Assembly (NCBI RefSeq): GCF_900115365.1
Contig: NZ_FOWD01000032.1
Span: 1 to 50,306, forward strand
DNA from: Anaerocolumna aminovalerica
GTDB taxonomy: Bacteria > Bacillota > Clostridia > Lachnospirales > Lachnospiraceae
Reading direction: 5' to 3'
DNA: 50,306 bases
The notes beneath the pieces are model-generated. The model did not search any database. It saw only the letters and a list, made by a program, of their open reading frames with translations, and had not been told where the DNA came from. The translations under genes and the position numbers were made by a program. Below are positions 8,999 through 17,523 of the stretch, one piece after another (position 1 is the stretch's first letter; the number at the start of each line of letters is the position of its first letter).

Positions 8999-9085
8999 AA
9001 ATAAAATAAATATCATTTAAGATGAAAATTTATCTTGATAAATTATTTATTCTGATAAAGTTTTTGTCGATACTGGAGGTACATG

Positions 9086-10120
9086 ATGGCAAATATCAAT
9101 ATTAAGGATATAGCAAGATTATCGGGTGTAGGTATTGCGACAGTTTCTCGTGTAATAAATCAGACAGGTTCAGTTAGTGATAAAACAAAAAAGAAAGTAA
9201 TGGATGTAATTAATGAATACAATTACATTCCTAATAACAATGCCCGGAATCTAAAATTGACTCAATCTGAAAATATTGCACTGATTGTCAAGTACATGTC
9301 CAATCCATTTTTTATTAAGATGATGGATGTAATCGAAATCGAAATGGCATCCAGAGGATATCCCCTTCTGATTCAAAACGTAGATGAAACATCCGATGAA
9401 CTTGACACCGCAATCAGTGAATCTATGCACAGTAATTTATGCGGAGTAATTATTATGGGAGGTTCATTCTCCTCTTATACGGAAGCAAAGTTTAAACAGC
9501 TTGGAATTCCATGCGTTCTTCTTACAGTAAGTTCTGAAGGAAATGTTGACCCATCCCTTTACTCCAGTGTGATTATTGATGATGAAATAGAAGCCTATAA
9601 AGCAACTAAATATTTGATTGAAATGGGACATAAAAATATAGGGTTTTTATATAAGGATGTAGCCGGTTTAGTTACACCGAATATATTACGGTATCAAGGA
9701 TATAAAAGAGCATTAGAAGAAAGTGGAATACCCGTAGATGATAACTTGATCTCTACCGGAATTCCTGTAAATGGTTCAGGCTTTCGTGCAGGATTCCTGA
9801 CTATGAAGCAGTTAATGCAAAGAAATCCTTCCATGACTGCTGTTTTTGCCTTTTCCGACGTATTGGCAATTGGAGCTGCAAAGGCCGCATTAGCTGGGGG
9901 AAAGAAGATTCCGGATGATATATCCATTATAGGATTCGACGGAATAGAAATGACTGAGTTCTATAATCCGGCTTTGGATACTGTGTACCAGCCTGCAACT
10001 GAAATGGCTTTATCTGCAGTATCATTGTTGCACGGAATGATGAACGGAGAGAGATCACAGCACATGGTGTATGACTCTGTAATTTTAAAAAGAGGTTCCG
10101 TTAAAAAAATACTTGGATAG
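9086..10120 (+). CDS. LacI-family transcriptional regulator (beta-glucan locus)
   Basis: This 344-residue repressor has an N-terminal helix-turn-helix (NIKDIARLSGVGIATVSRVI) with the LacI hinge region at residues 45-60 and a periplasmic-binding-like effector domain (IALIVKYMSNPFF; FAFSDVLAIGAAKAA; IIGFDGIEM). The second of two adjacent ATGs is chosen because it lies 6 bases from the GGAGG; the first would leave only 3. The gene sits between the binding-protein gene and the GH3 gene, 43 bases before the latter, so LacI and GH3 are probably cotranscribed. The likely targets are the GGAAAC-NTTTCC palindromes at 5085 and 5314, with a glucooligosaccharide or its breakdown product as inducer (inference). 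Confidence 0.9.
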   Translation: MANINIKDIARLSGVGIATVSRVINQTGSVSDKTKKKVMDVINEYNYIPNNNARNLKLTQSENIALIVKYMSNPFFIKMMDVIEIEMASRGYPLLIQNVDETSDELDTAISESMHSNLCGVIIMGGSFSSYTEAKFKQLGIPCVLLTVSSEGNVDPSLYSSVIIDDEIEAYKATKYLIEMGHKNIGFLYKDVAGLVTPNILRYQGYKRALEESGIPVDDNLISTGIPVNGSGFRAGFLTMKQLMQRNPSMTAVFAFSDVLAIGAAKAALAGGKKIPDDISIIGFDGIEMTEFYNPALDTVYQPATEMALSAVSLLHGMMNGERSQHMVYDSVILKRGSVKKILG

Positions 10121-10163
10121 AATAACACATTACAGTACTGTGTATGACAGAAAGGAACGTGCA

Positions 10164-12368
10164 ATGGAGCAACACAAATTAAAAGAATTAGTTAAAAACA
10201 TGAGCCTTACAGAGAAAATAAATCAGCTCTTACAGGTGACCAGCGGATTTTTTATAGATGAAACAGTGCTTACCGGGCCAATCAGGGAAAATGGAATAAC
10301 GGAGGAAAGTATTTCACAGGCAGGCTCGGTAATCGGTTTATTAGGTGCAAAAAAATATAAAGAAATACAGGATGCTTACATAGAAAAACATCCTCATAAA
10401 ATTCCACTGTTAATTATGATGGATATTATCAATGGATTCCGAACCATATTCCCTATTCCTTTAGCACAAGGAGCTACCTTTGAGCCGGAATTATCAAAAA
10501 AATGCGCAGAGGTAGCAGCCAAGGAATCTGCTGTTTCCGGAGTCCATGTTACTTTTGCACCAATGGTTGATTTAGTCAGGGATGCCAGATGGGGAAGAGT
10601 AATGGAATCTACTGGTGAGGATACAAAGTTGAACAGTGACTTTGCAACTGCAATGGTGGAGGGATTTCAAGGAGATAATGTAGGACAGGAATTCAAAATC
10701 GCAGCTTGCGTAAAACATTTTGCCGCATACGGTGCTCCCACCGGAGGAAGAGAGTACAACACGGTAGAACTTTCAGAGAATACCCTTAGAGGCTATTATC
10801 TTCCGGCTTACGAAGGGGCTATAAAAGCTGGAGTAGAAATGGTAATGACATCATTTAATACGTTAAATGGAATTCCCTCTACCGGCAACAGATGGCTTAA
10901 TCGAGATATACTGCGGGATGAGATGGGGTTTAATGGAGTACTGATATCTGACTGGGCAGCTATAGAAGAATTGCAATATCATGGATATGCAAAAGATCGA
11001 AAAGAAGCAGCAGGAGTGGCTATGAATGCCGGTGTAGATATTGACATGATGACAGGAATATATAGTAAAAACCTTGCCTCTCTTATAGAAGAGGGTACAG
11101 TAAAGGAAGAGCTGTTAGATGAGGCGGTTCTTCGGATCCTTAACTTAAAAAATAAATTAGGCTTATTTGAAAATCCATATAAAGATGCAGATGAGATAAA
11201 AGAAAAAGAAATTATACTATGTGATGAACATAGACAAGTTTCTTTGGAAGCAGCGGAAAAGTCCTTTGTTCTATTAAAGAATAATGGAATTCTTCCTATA
11301 AAAAAGGAAGATAAGGTAGCATTCATTGGCCCCTTTGTTCATGAAAAGGAAATATACGGTACATGGTCAATGCTTGGAAGACCGGAAGATACGGTATCCA
11401 TAGCAGATGGGGCAGAGAAATATAGAATGGATTATGAGATGACTTTTGCCAAAGGATGTAACATTCTTGGAGAGGAAGATAGAAACTTAATTCCGGAGCA
11501 CCATTATAAGAAGATTATACAGGAAGACCAGGATAGAATGCTAAAAGAGGCAGTAGAAGCAGCAAAGAATGCAGATAAGGTAATATTAACATTAGGAGAA
11601 CACCGCTGTATGTCTGGTGAAGCTGCCAGCCGGGCGGAATTAACTTTACCGAAAGCTCAGGAAAAATTGCTCCATGCTATATATGAAGTGAATCCTAATA
11701 TTGGGGTAATTCTTTTCACTGGCAGACCTTTGGATTTACGGGAAGTATCAGAAAAATCCAAAGCAATATTAAATGTATGGATGCCTGGAACAGAGGGAGG
11801 CAATGCTATTCTTAATGTTCTTACCGGAAAGGTTAGCCCCAGCGGAAAGCTGCCTATGAGTTTTCCATACTGTGTAGGTCAGGTACCGGTTCATTATAAT
11901 GAGTATTTTACCGGCAGGCCTTATAATCCAGGAACCGGAGAAAAAGAATATAAATCTAATTATAGAGATATTCCCAATGCCCCTCTTTATCCCTTTGGAT
12001 ATGGGCTTAGTTATGCAAAGTTTCAATATTCTGACCTTAAGTTAAGTAAGGATATCATGAATGAAGAAGAGACTCTTGAGGCATATGTTACTATAAAAAA
12101 TGAAGGAGAATATGAGGGAACAGAGACAGTTCAGCTCTATATCAGAGATTGTGCAGGTAGTGTAGTCCGTCCGAGAAAAGAACTGAAAGGTTATCAGAAG
12201 GTGGATTTGCAACCTGGTGAAGCGAAAAGAGTAACTTTTCAGATTACGGAAGAAATGTTACGATTCTGTAAGGCGGATTTAACCTTTGGCAGTGAAAAAG
12301 GTGAATTCCATGTGTTTGTTGGCACTGACAGCAGTACAGAAGAATATGTTACATTTGAATTAATATAG
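10164..12368 (+). CDS. GH3 beta-glucosidase
   Basis: This 734-residue protein has the standard three-part GH3 build: an N-terminal TIM barrel, an alpha/beta sandwich (about residues 375-600) and a C-terminal fibronectin-III-like domain (about 640-734). The nucleophile is Asp263 in ISDW. Substrate-binding elements KHFAAYG and GRVMESTGED are present. There is no signal peptide, so it acts in the cytoplasm on imported oligosaccharides. In the Listeria beta-1,2-glucan locus a GH3 enzyme of this size hydrolyses sophorose-type oligomers, and the same role is inferred here beside the GH94 phosphorylase. The ATG at 10164 is preceded by AAAGGA; an earlier in-frame ATG overlaps the LacI gene. A bidirectional terminator follows. 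Confidence 0.9.
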   Translation: MEQHKLKELVKNMSLTEKINQLLQVTSGFFIDETVLTGPIRENGITEESISQAGSVIGLLGAKKYKEIQDAYIEKHPHKIPLLIMMDIINGFRTIFPIPLAQGATFEPELSKKCAEVAAKESAVSGVHVTFAPMVDLVRDARWGRVMESTGEDTKLNSDFATAMVEGFQGDNVGQEFKIAACVKHFAAYGAPTGGREYNTVELSENTLRGYYLPAYEGAIKAGVEMVMTSFNTLNGIPSTGNRWLNRDILRDEMGFNGVLISDWAAIEELQYHGYAKDRKEAAGVAMNAGVDIDMMTGIYSKNLASLIEEGTVKEELLDEAVLRILNLKNKLGLFENPYKDADEIKEKEIILCDEHRQVSLEAAEKSFVLLKNNGILPIKKEDKVAFIGPFVHEKEIYGTWSMLGRPEDTVSIADGAEKYRMDYEMTFAKGCNILGEEDRNLIPEHHYKKIIQEDQDRMLKEAVEAAKNADKVILTLGEHRCMSGEAASRAELTLPKAQEKLLHAIYEVNPNIGVILFTGRPLDLREVSEKSKAILNVWMPGTEGGNAILNVLTGKVSPSGKLPMSFPYCVGQVPVHYNEYFTGRPYNPGTGEKEYKSNYRDIPNAPLYPFGYGLSYAKFQYSDLKLSKDIMNEEETLEAYVTIKNEGEYEGTETVQLYIRDCAGSVVRPRKELKGYQKVDLQPGEAKRVTFQITEEMLRFCKADLTFGSEKGEFHVFVGTDSSTEEYVTFELI

Positions 12369-12444
12369 GGGATATAATTATAGATAAAATAAAACTACTT
12401 GCGGCAATAACAGCTTATCAGTAGATGCTTAATATTTCAGAAAA

Positions 12445-12483
12445 AAACCTATGCTATACTTTTGTAATAGCATAGGTTTTTTG
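12445..12483 (+). terminator. Bidirectional terminator between GH3 and hypA
   Basis: A 13-bp stem AAACCTATGCTAT / ATAGCATAGGTTT is flanked by A7 on the left and T6 on the right. It can therefore stop both the rightward GH3 transcript and the leftward hypA transcript. Confidence 0.85.
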
Positions 12484-12525
12484 CTGTGTTGTTTCAAATC
12501 TAGAAATAGGGAATTGTTTTGGATT

Positions 12526-12867
12526 TTAATAGCATACAATTTCTTTAATAAAGAATTCCTTGCCGCTTAGTACCTCAATATTTCTGCCATTGCATATTGG
12601 ACATCTGCCTTCATATTCCAAGAATTTAAATACTTTATTACAGCTTTTGCATAAACCATTGGCAGGCAGAATCTCGATATTCAATTCTGAGCCGTCCAGA
12701 ATCGTTCCTTCTACAGCGACAGGGTAGAGGGATTTCATATACTTTGGTATCATGGAAGAGAGTTCTCCGATTTGTAATACTAAGGTTACAATGCTTTCAA
12801 CTTCATTTTCTGCTGCATACCGTTCAACACTTTTCACCACTTCCATAAGAACCCCTATTTCGTGCAT
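12526..12867 (-). CDS. hypA: HypA, nickel chaperone for hydrogenase maturation
   Basis: This 113-residue protein has the size of HypA/HybF proteins, which pass nickel to the large subunit of NiFe-hydrogenase (or to urease in some species). The N-terminal MHEIGV carries the Ni-binding Met1-His2-Glu3. A C-terminal zinc site is formed by Cys73, Cys76, Cys89 and Cys92. The start was moved to the ATG at 12865-12867, preceded by GGAGGAGAG, because Met-His-Glu must be N-terminal for nickel binding. It is the last gene of a leftward unit, hypB - flavoprotein - hypA, separated from the middle gene by about 144 bases. No hydrogenase structural gene is in view. Confidence 0.93.
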   Translation of the reverse strand: MHEIGVLMEVVKSVERYAAENEVESIVTLVLQIGELSSMIPKYMKSLYPVAVEGTILDGSELNIEILPANGLCKSCNKVFKFLEYEGRCPICNGRNIEVLSGKEFFIKEIVCY

Positions 12868-13011
12868 ATAACTCTCCTCCATTTATATTTTCATGTTTTA
12901 TTTTAATATGTATATCATTGTAAGAACTAATAAGATGATAAGAGTCCTAAGATTATTATAGGAATATATAAATATATTTTATATACCTCATGGTTAATAA
13001 GTTAATCTATT

Positions 13012-15690
13012 TTATTTATTCCTTAAAAGATTCTTAGCTTTTTTCATAATTATTTTACCTTTTCTCTTCAGGATATGCTTTACAACTATCGGTTTTAGAT
13101 CCTCAAAAGCCACTCCTTCTCCGTCGTATTTGCGAATCAGTGAAATTGCATCAAACTTACATCTCATGGTACAAGCACCGCATCCAACACATAGGTATTC
13201 ATCCACCACTGTTGCACCACAGCTTAGACAGCGTTCCGTTTCTTTTTTCACTTGTTCATCTGTAAAGGTTGAACGAGGATCTTTAAATGTACTTTTTGAT
13301 GAAACACCGGCAATATGGCCGGCACTTTGTCTTGGCTGGCGGTCATAATCACCCAAATTCAGATTCTCTTTATCGAAAGCGTGGTATTCTCGTCTGTCTC
13401 GGCCGATAATCATACTTTGACCGGGCTGTACATAGCGGTGTATGGAGATGGCTCCTTGTTTTCCTGCTGCAATTGCATCAATAGCGAATCTGGGACCTGT
13501 TAAAACATCTCCTCCTGTAAACACATCCGGTTCTCCGGTTTGATAGGTAAAAGGATCTGCCTTGATGGTTCTGTTGGGGTTAAGTTCTATTCCGGATCCC
13601 TCAATCAAGCTTCCCAAATCAATGGATTGACCCACTGATAGTAATACATGGTCAGCCTTAACGGTAATAACATCTGATTCATCATAGATGGGGTTGAATT
13701 TACCATTTTCATCATATATGGAAATACATTTCATAAATTCAACACCTGCAGTACGTCCATTCTCTATAAGAATACGCTTTGGTCCTCTGGAATTGTTAAT
13801 AATAATACCTTCTGCCAAAGCTTCTTCGATTTCTTCTGCCAAAGCCGGCATGTCTTCACGGCTTTCCAGACAGAACATATTAACTTCAGATGCTCCGGTT
13901 CTTACAGCAGTTCTTGCAACATCAATTGCAACGTTTCCTCCTCCGATTACCACAGTCTTTCCGTTAACAGTTAAATCATTACCAAGGTTTATATTACGTA
14001 AGAATTCAACACCGGTAATTACACCTTCACTGTCTTCACCTTCGATTCCAAGTTTTCTTCCTGCCTGTGCTCCGATTGCAAGATAGAAAGCTTTATATCC
14101 CTGTGCTCTTAAGTCTTTTAGGCTGATATCCTTACCCACTTCTACCTGGGTTTTAAACTGGACGCCTAATGCCCGTAATACCTCAATTTCTGAATTTACC
14201 ACATTTTTTTCCAATCTGAACGAGGGGATGCCTAAAGTCAGCATGCCTCCAAGTACTTTTTGTTTTTCAAATACCGTAACCTGATAACCATCAATTGCCA
14301 GGTAGTAAGCGCATGAGAGTCCGGCAGGGCCGGCACCGATTACAGCTATCTTTTTACCATATTCATGTCTTTTCTCTGGAACATAACGGTTTTTCATGTT
14401 TAAATCCTGTTCAGCAATGAATTTTTTAATTTCATCAATGGCAATAGGAGAATCAATATCACCTCTGGTACAGGCAGATTCACATTTTCTTGGACAGATA
14501 CGGCCACAGACTGCAGGAAAGGGATTTTCGTGTTTAATCAATTCCAGAGCTTCGGTATATCTTCCCTGAGAAGCCAGCTTTATATAACCCTGAATGGAAA
14601 TATGAGCAGGACATTCTGTCTTGCAGGGGCTGGTACCGCTTTCAACAACATTTAATCGGTTGGTACGGTAATCCGGATTCCATTTGTCCGGACCCCATTC
14701 CGTATCTCTGGGAGTTTCTGTTTTCTTTACGGGGAGAGGTTTCACTGCACATAGTTTTTGACCAAGCTGAAGAGCGTTAACCGGACAGGTTTCCACACAT
14801 TCTCCACAGGCAACACATTTTTCCTTATTTACATGGGAAACATAGTTGGAACGCACCATATCTACATTTTTGAACATGGAAGCAGTTCTTAAAGACAGAC
14901 AGGAGCAGCCACAGCAATTACATATGGCATGGGTTTTACCAGAACCGTCAAGATTGGGAATCTGATGCATTAAGCCATTTTCTTCTGCTCTTTTTATAAT
15001 TTCAAATGCTTCTTCTTTGGTAATCTGACGTCCTCTTCTGGTACGGATATAGTATTCTGCAGCATGCCCCATCTGAATGCACATATCTTCTTTAAGATGG
15101 CCGCAGCCTTCCCCCATAGCTTCCCTTGCTGTACGGCAAGAGCAGTCAGATACCGAGAAGATATGGTTGTCATTCAGATATTTTGATACTTCTTCATAGG
15201 TAGCTCTTCTGGTTTCCCCGTCTATTGCCTGTTCTATAGGGATAACTCGCATTAAGCCTACACCAACAGGAAATGCTCCGGTTGTCTTAGGCCCCCGGAC
15301 TCTTCCATATGCCTCAAAAGCTTCTGCAATCTGTGGGTATTTCTTAACATTCTCCTTGTTGTTAACCATCATTTCCATAATACCCGGTACCCAGGTGTCA
15401 TACCAGTAGTTATCAACTCCGTTGATTTGATTGACAAAGCAAACACCGGCCTTTGCCAGTTCCCACAGAAGCTTTTCTGTTTTTTTTACCGGTTTGCCGC
15501 ACAGAGGTGCAAGCTCAGCAGCGGTAGATTTTTTACGTATTTCCATGCATAGGGCAACTTCCGCCATTTCCTCAGTTACTACCGGTTCCAGAATCAAGTA
15601 CTCCGGGTCTGTTTCTGTAATACCGGATTTAGAACCCATTTTCTTTCTGCTGATATGATTTGCAAGTTCCAATACCTTCCTATTTACCAT
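13012..15690 (-). CDS. Multi-[4Fe-4S] FAD/NAD(P)-dependent oxidoreductase (GltD-like)
   Basis: This 892-residue protein is built from several electron-transfer modules. Residues 1-270 form an unassigned Cys-rich domain (SDCSCRTAR, CGHLKEDMC and CNCCGCSC). Next is a ferredoxin motif CVACGECVETCP near 293-304, then the Fe-S domain typical of glutamate synthase small subunit and dihydropyrimidine dehydrogenase (CKTECP, CGRICPRKCESAC). A two-dinucleotide-fold flavoprotein follows (IGAGPAGLSCAYYL for FAD; VIGGGNVAIDVARTA for NAD(P)H). The C-terminus has a second ferredoxin (CLSCG...CVGCGACTMRC). It is soluble and probably moves electrons between NAD(P)H and ferredoxin or an unknown partner. The start at 15690 follows GGGAGG. 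Its place between hypA and hypB suggests a link to a nickel enzyme. The exact reaction is unknown. Confidence 0.8.
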   Translation of the reverse strand: MVNRKVLELANHISRKKMGSKSGITETDPEYLILEPVVTEEMAEVALCMEIRKKSTAAELAPLCGKPVKKTEKLLWELAKAGVCFVNQINGVDNYWYDTWVPGIMEMMVNNKENVKKYPQIAEAFEAYGRVRGPKTTGAFPVGVGLMRVIPIEQAIDGETRRATYEEVSKYLNDNHIFSVSDCSCRTAREAMGEGCGHLKEDMCIQMGHAAEYYIRTRRGRQITKEEAFEIIKRAEENGLMHQIPNLDGSGKTHAICNCCGCSCLSLRTASMFKNVDMVRSNYVSHVNKEKCVACGECVETCPVNALQLGQKLCAVKPLPVKKTETPRDTEWGPDKWNPDYRTNRLNVVESGTSPCKTECPAHISIQGYIKLASQGRYTEALELIKHENPFPAVCGRICPRKCESACTRGDIDSPIAIDEIKKFIAEQDLNMKNRYVPEKRHEYGKKIAVIGAGPAGLSCAYYLAIDGYQVTVFEKQKVLGGMLTLGIPSFRLEKNVVNSEIEVLRALGVQFKTQVEVGKDISLKDLRAQGYKAFYLAIGAQAGRKLGIEGEDSEGVITGVEFLRNINLGNDLTVNGKTVVIGGGNVAIDVARTAVRTGASEVNMFCLESREDMPALAEEIEEALAEGIIINNSRGPKRILIENGRTAGVEFMKCISIYDENGKFNPIYDESDVITVKADHVLLSVGQSIDLGSLIEGSGIELNPNRTIKADPFTYQTGEPDVFTGGDVLTGPRFAIDAIAAGKQGAISIHRYVQPGQSMIIGRDRREYHAFDKENLNLGDYDRQPRQSAGHIAGVSSKSTFKDPRSTFTDEQVKKETERCLSCGATVVDEYLCVGCGACTMRCKFDAISLIRKYDGEGVAFEDLKPIVVKHILKRKGKIIMKKAKNLLRNK

Positions 15691-15718
15691 TGAATACCTC
15701 CCTTTCAACTATGTAATA

Positions 15719-16390
15719 TTACTTTCCGTTCCATCTTTTTACTTCCATACTCAGCCAGTCAGCAAATTCTCCAATACCTTCTCCGGTTTTTGCTGAGATT
15801 GTTATAATTTTAACATTTGGATTCAAATTTTTTACACGTTCTATACATTTATCTAAGTCAAATTCGAAATACTCCAGTACATCTATTTTGTTGATTAACA
15901 GCACATCTGTAATCTGAAACATCAAAGGATATTTCAATGGTTTGTCGTCCCCTTCCGGAACACTGAGAATCATGGCATTCTTAGAGGAACCGGTATCGAA
16001 TTCTGCAGGGCATACCAGGTTTCCCACATTTTCCAGAATGACAAGATCCATATCTTTTGTATTCAGACCTTCCAATCCTTGCTTTGTCATATCTGCATCA
16101 AGGTGGCACATGCCTCCGGTATGAAGCTGGATTACCTTAACTCCGGTATCTGAGATGGTATGAGCATCCACATCAGAATCAATATCTGCCTCCATAACAC
16201 CTATCTTCATTTCATCTTTCAGCAGGTTAATTGTTTTAACAAGAGTAGTAGTCTTACCTGATCCTGGTGACGACATCAGATTTAACAGGAAAGTATTTTG
16301 GTTTTTTAATTCTTCCCTCAGAAGATCCGCTTGCCGATTGTTATCTTCAAAAACACTTTCTTTAATTTCAAGAATTTTAAATGGTTTCAT
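15719..16390 (-). CDS. hypB: HypB, GTPase for nickel insertion
   Basis: This 223-residue SIMIBI-class GTPase has the P-loop SSPGSGKTT at 40-48, a switch segment EADIDSDVDA, LVILENVGN and the base-recognition INKID. The metal site at the dimer interface is complete: Cys95, His96 and Cys127. The His-rich or CxxCGC N-terminal nickel store seen in some HypB proteins is absent. It cooperates with HypA to load nickel into hydrogenase large subunit in the cytoplasm. It is the first gene of the leftward unit, preceded by GAGGAG, and lies 28 bases before the flavoprotein gene. A TGGT-N3-ACCA operator sits 33 bases upstream of its start, so control by the divergent GntR protein is likely. Confidence 0.93.
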   Translation of the reverse strand: MKPFKILEIKESVFEDNNRQADLLREELKNQNTFLLNLMSSPGSGKTTTLVKTINLLKDEMKIGVMEADIDSDVDAHTISDTGVKVIQLHTGGMCHLDADMTKQGLEGLNTKDMDLVILENVGNLVCPAEFDTGSSKNAMILSVPEGDDKPLKYPLMFQITDVLLINKIDVLEYFEFDLDKCIERVKNLNPNVKIITISAKTGEGIGEFADWLSMEVKRWNGK

Positions 16391-16419
16391 ATGTTTCTCC
16401 TCTCAAGTATGCTAGTTGT

Positions 16420-16436
16420 ATCTGGTCATACCAGAT
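16420..16436. promoter_or_regulatory. GntR/FadR-type operator upstream of hypB
   Basis: A perfect 7-bp inverted repeat ATCTGGT-CAT-ACCAGAT contains the TGGT-N3-ACCA core typical of FadR-subfamily GntR regulators. A second copy of the core is at 16564-16574. Confidence 0.7.
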
Positions 16437-16563
16437 TATATCCTTTACTACTATTATCTACCTAATATGAAGTAAGTCAATATAGCTGTATTTATTCAGC
16501 GTTTTAGATAATATATCATCTTGTATTTAAGCAAATAATACAATATAACTGGGCTGTGGTATC

Positions 16564-16574
16564 TGGTCAGACCA
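16564..16574. promoter_or_regulatory. GntR/FadR-type operator upstream of the regulator gene
   Basis: The core TGGTCAGACCA, preceded by the same GTATC/GTATC-like flank as the site at 16420. It lies 21 bases before the gntR start codon, suggesting autoregulation and joint control of both divergent units. Confidence 0.7.
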
Positions 16575-16595
16575 ATATCAGAAAGGAGACGTTAC

Positions 16596-17300
16596 ATGGA
16601 GTTTACAAAATTATCTGCCCCATCCATAAAAGAATTATTTGTCCGGGAACTGGAAGGAATGATATTATCCGGAAAATTAGCTATAGGTGAGAAACTGCCT
16701 CCGGAAAGAGAGATAGCTAATTCCATGCAGATTAGCAGAGGCGTGGTAAATAGCGGTGTCCTGGAATTATCCAGAAAAGGCTTCTTAACCATAAAGCCCC
16801 GAGTTGGAACCTTTGTTGCGGATTATCGCCGAAACGGAACAATGGAAACTTTAATATCCATTCTTCATTATAACGGAGGGGTATTACGCTCAAGTGAGAT
16901 TCGTTCCATTCTGGAAATTCGTCTTGCATTAAGTGAGCTGACATTAAAGCTTTCAATTCCGAAACTTACTCAAAAGGAAATGGAAACCCTGCGCAAATTT
17001 ACCGATGGAATTGCAAAAGCCTCTACAAACAGAGAAGCCAGTGAGAATGCCTTTTGTTTCCACCATGAGCTGGCTGTATTATCAGGGAACATGTTGACTC
17101 CTTTAATCTATTATTCTTTTAAAGATGCTGTTATTATTTTATGGGAAAGATTTTGTAATCTTCATGGACGGGAAAAATTATATCATAATACCCATATTCT
17201 TTGTCAGCTAATAGAAAAACGTGATGTGGAAGGTGCTATACAATGGTCGGAGGAGAAAGTGAAGGAGTGTATTATTGGAAAAGACCAGATCTATTATTGA
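16596..17300 (+). CDS. GntR-family regulator, FadR/FCD subfamily
   Basis: This 234-residue protein has a winged helix at residues 8-75 (ELEGMILSGKLAIGEKLPPE, then REIANSMQISRGVVNSGVLE) and an all-helical FCD ligand domain from about 95 (RSILEIRLALSELTL; FHHELAVLSGN). FCD regulators usually bind small organic acids or a metal-coordinated ligand and repress neighbouring genes. It starts at an ATG behind AAAGGAG. It is divergent from hypB, and identical-core operators lie upstream of both starts, so it probably controls the hypB-flavoprotein-hypA unit and itself. The effector is unknown. The permease gene 223 bases downstream could also belong to its regulon. Confidence 0.9.
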   Translation: MEFTKLSAPSIKELFVRELEGMILSGKLAIGEKLPPEREIANSMQISRGVVNSGVLELSRKGFLTIKPRVGTFVADYRRNGTMETLISILHYNGGVLRSSEIRSILEIRLALSELTLKLSIPKLTQKEMETLRKFTDGIAKASTNREASENAFCFHHELAVLSGNMLTPLIYYSFKDAVIILWERFCNLHGREKLYHNTHILCQLIEKRDVEGAIQWSEEKVKECIIGKDQIYY

Positions 17301-17451
17301 GTAAAGCTTAACTAAGAAATCACTGACAAATGGTGGTAAAGGATTAGCAGGAACAGATACAGCTATTGGGTTAATAATTACGGATCAGTACATTAAAATA
17401 TGATTGAATAATTGCCTGCCATATAGTATAATTTACAATTGATTGCCTTTA

Positions 17452-17483
17452 TATGAAAATAGTAAAAACTTCATATTTTCATA
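17452..17483 (+). promoter_or_regulatory. Inverted repeat in the leader of the permease gene
   Basis: A perfect 10-bp inverted repeat TATGAAAATA / TATTTTCATA with a 12-base loop, ending 40 bases before the permease start. It could be an operator or a leader hairpin. No T-run follows, so a terminator is unlikely. Confidence 0.45.
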
Positions 17484-17523
17484 CTATTTGCACTTCTAAA
17501 TTAGTATACATAAGGAGAAAAAA

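Noticed and set aside
13688-14086. A 132-codon open frame on the plus strand
   Set aside because: It lies wholly opposite the flavoprotein gene, has a composition dictated by that gene, and no ribosome site.
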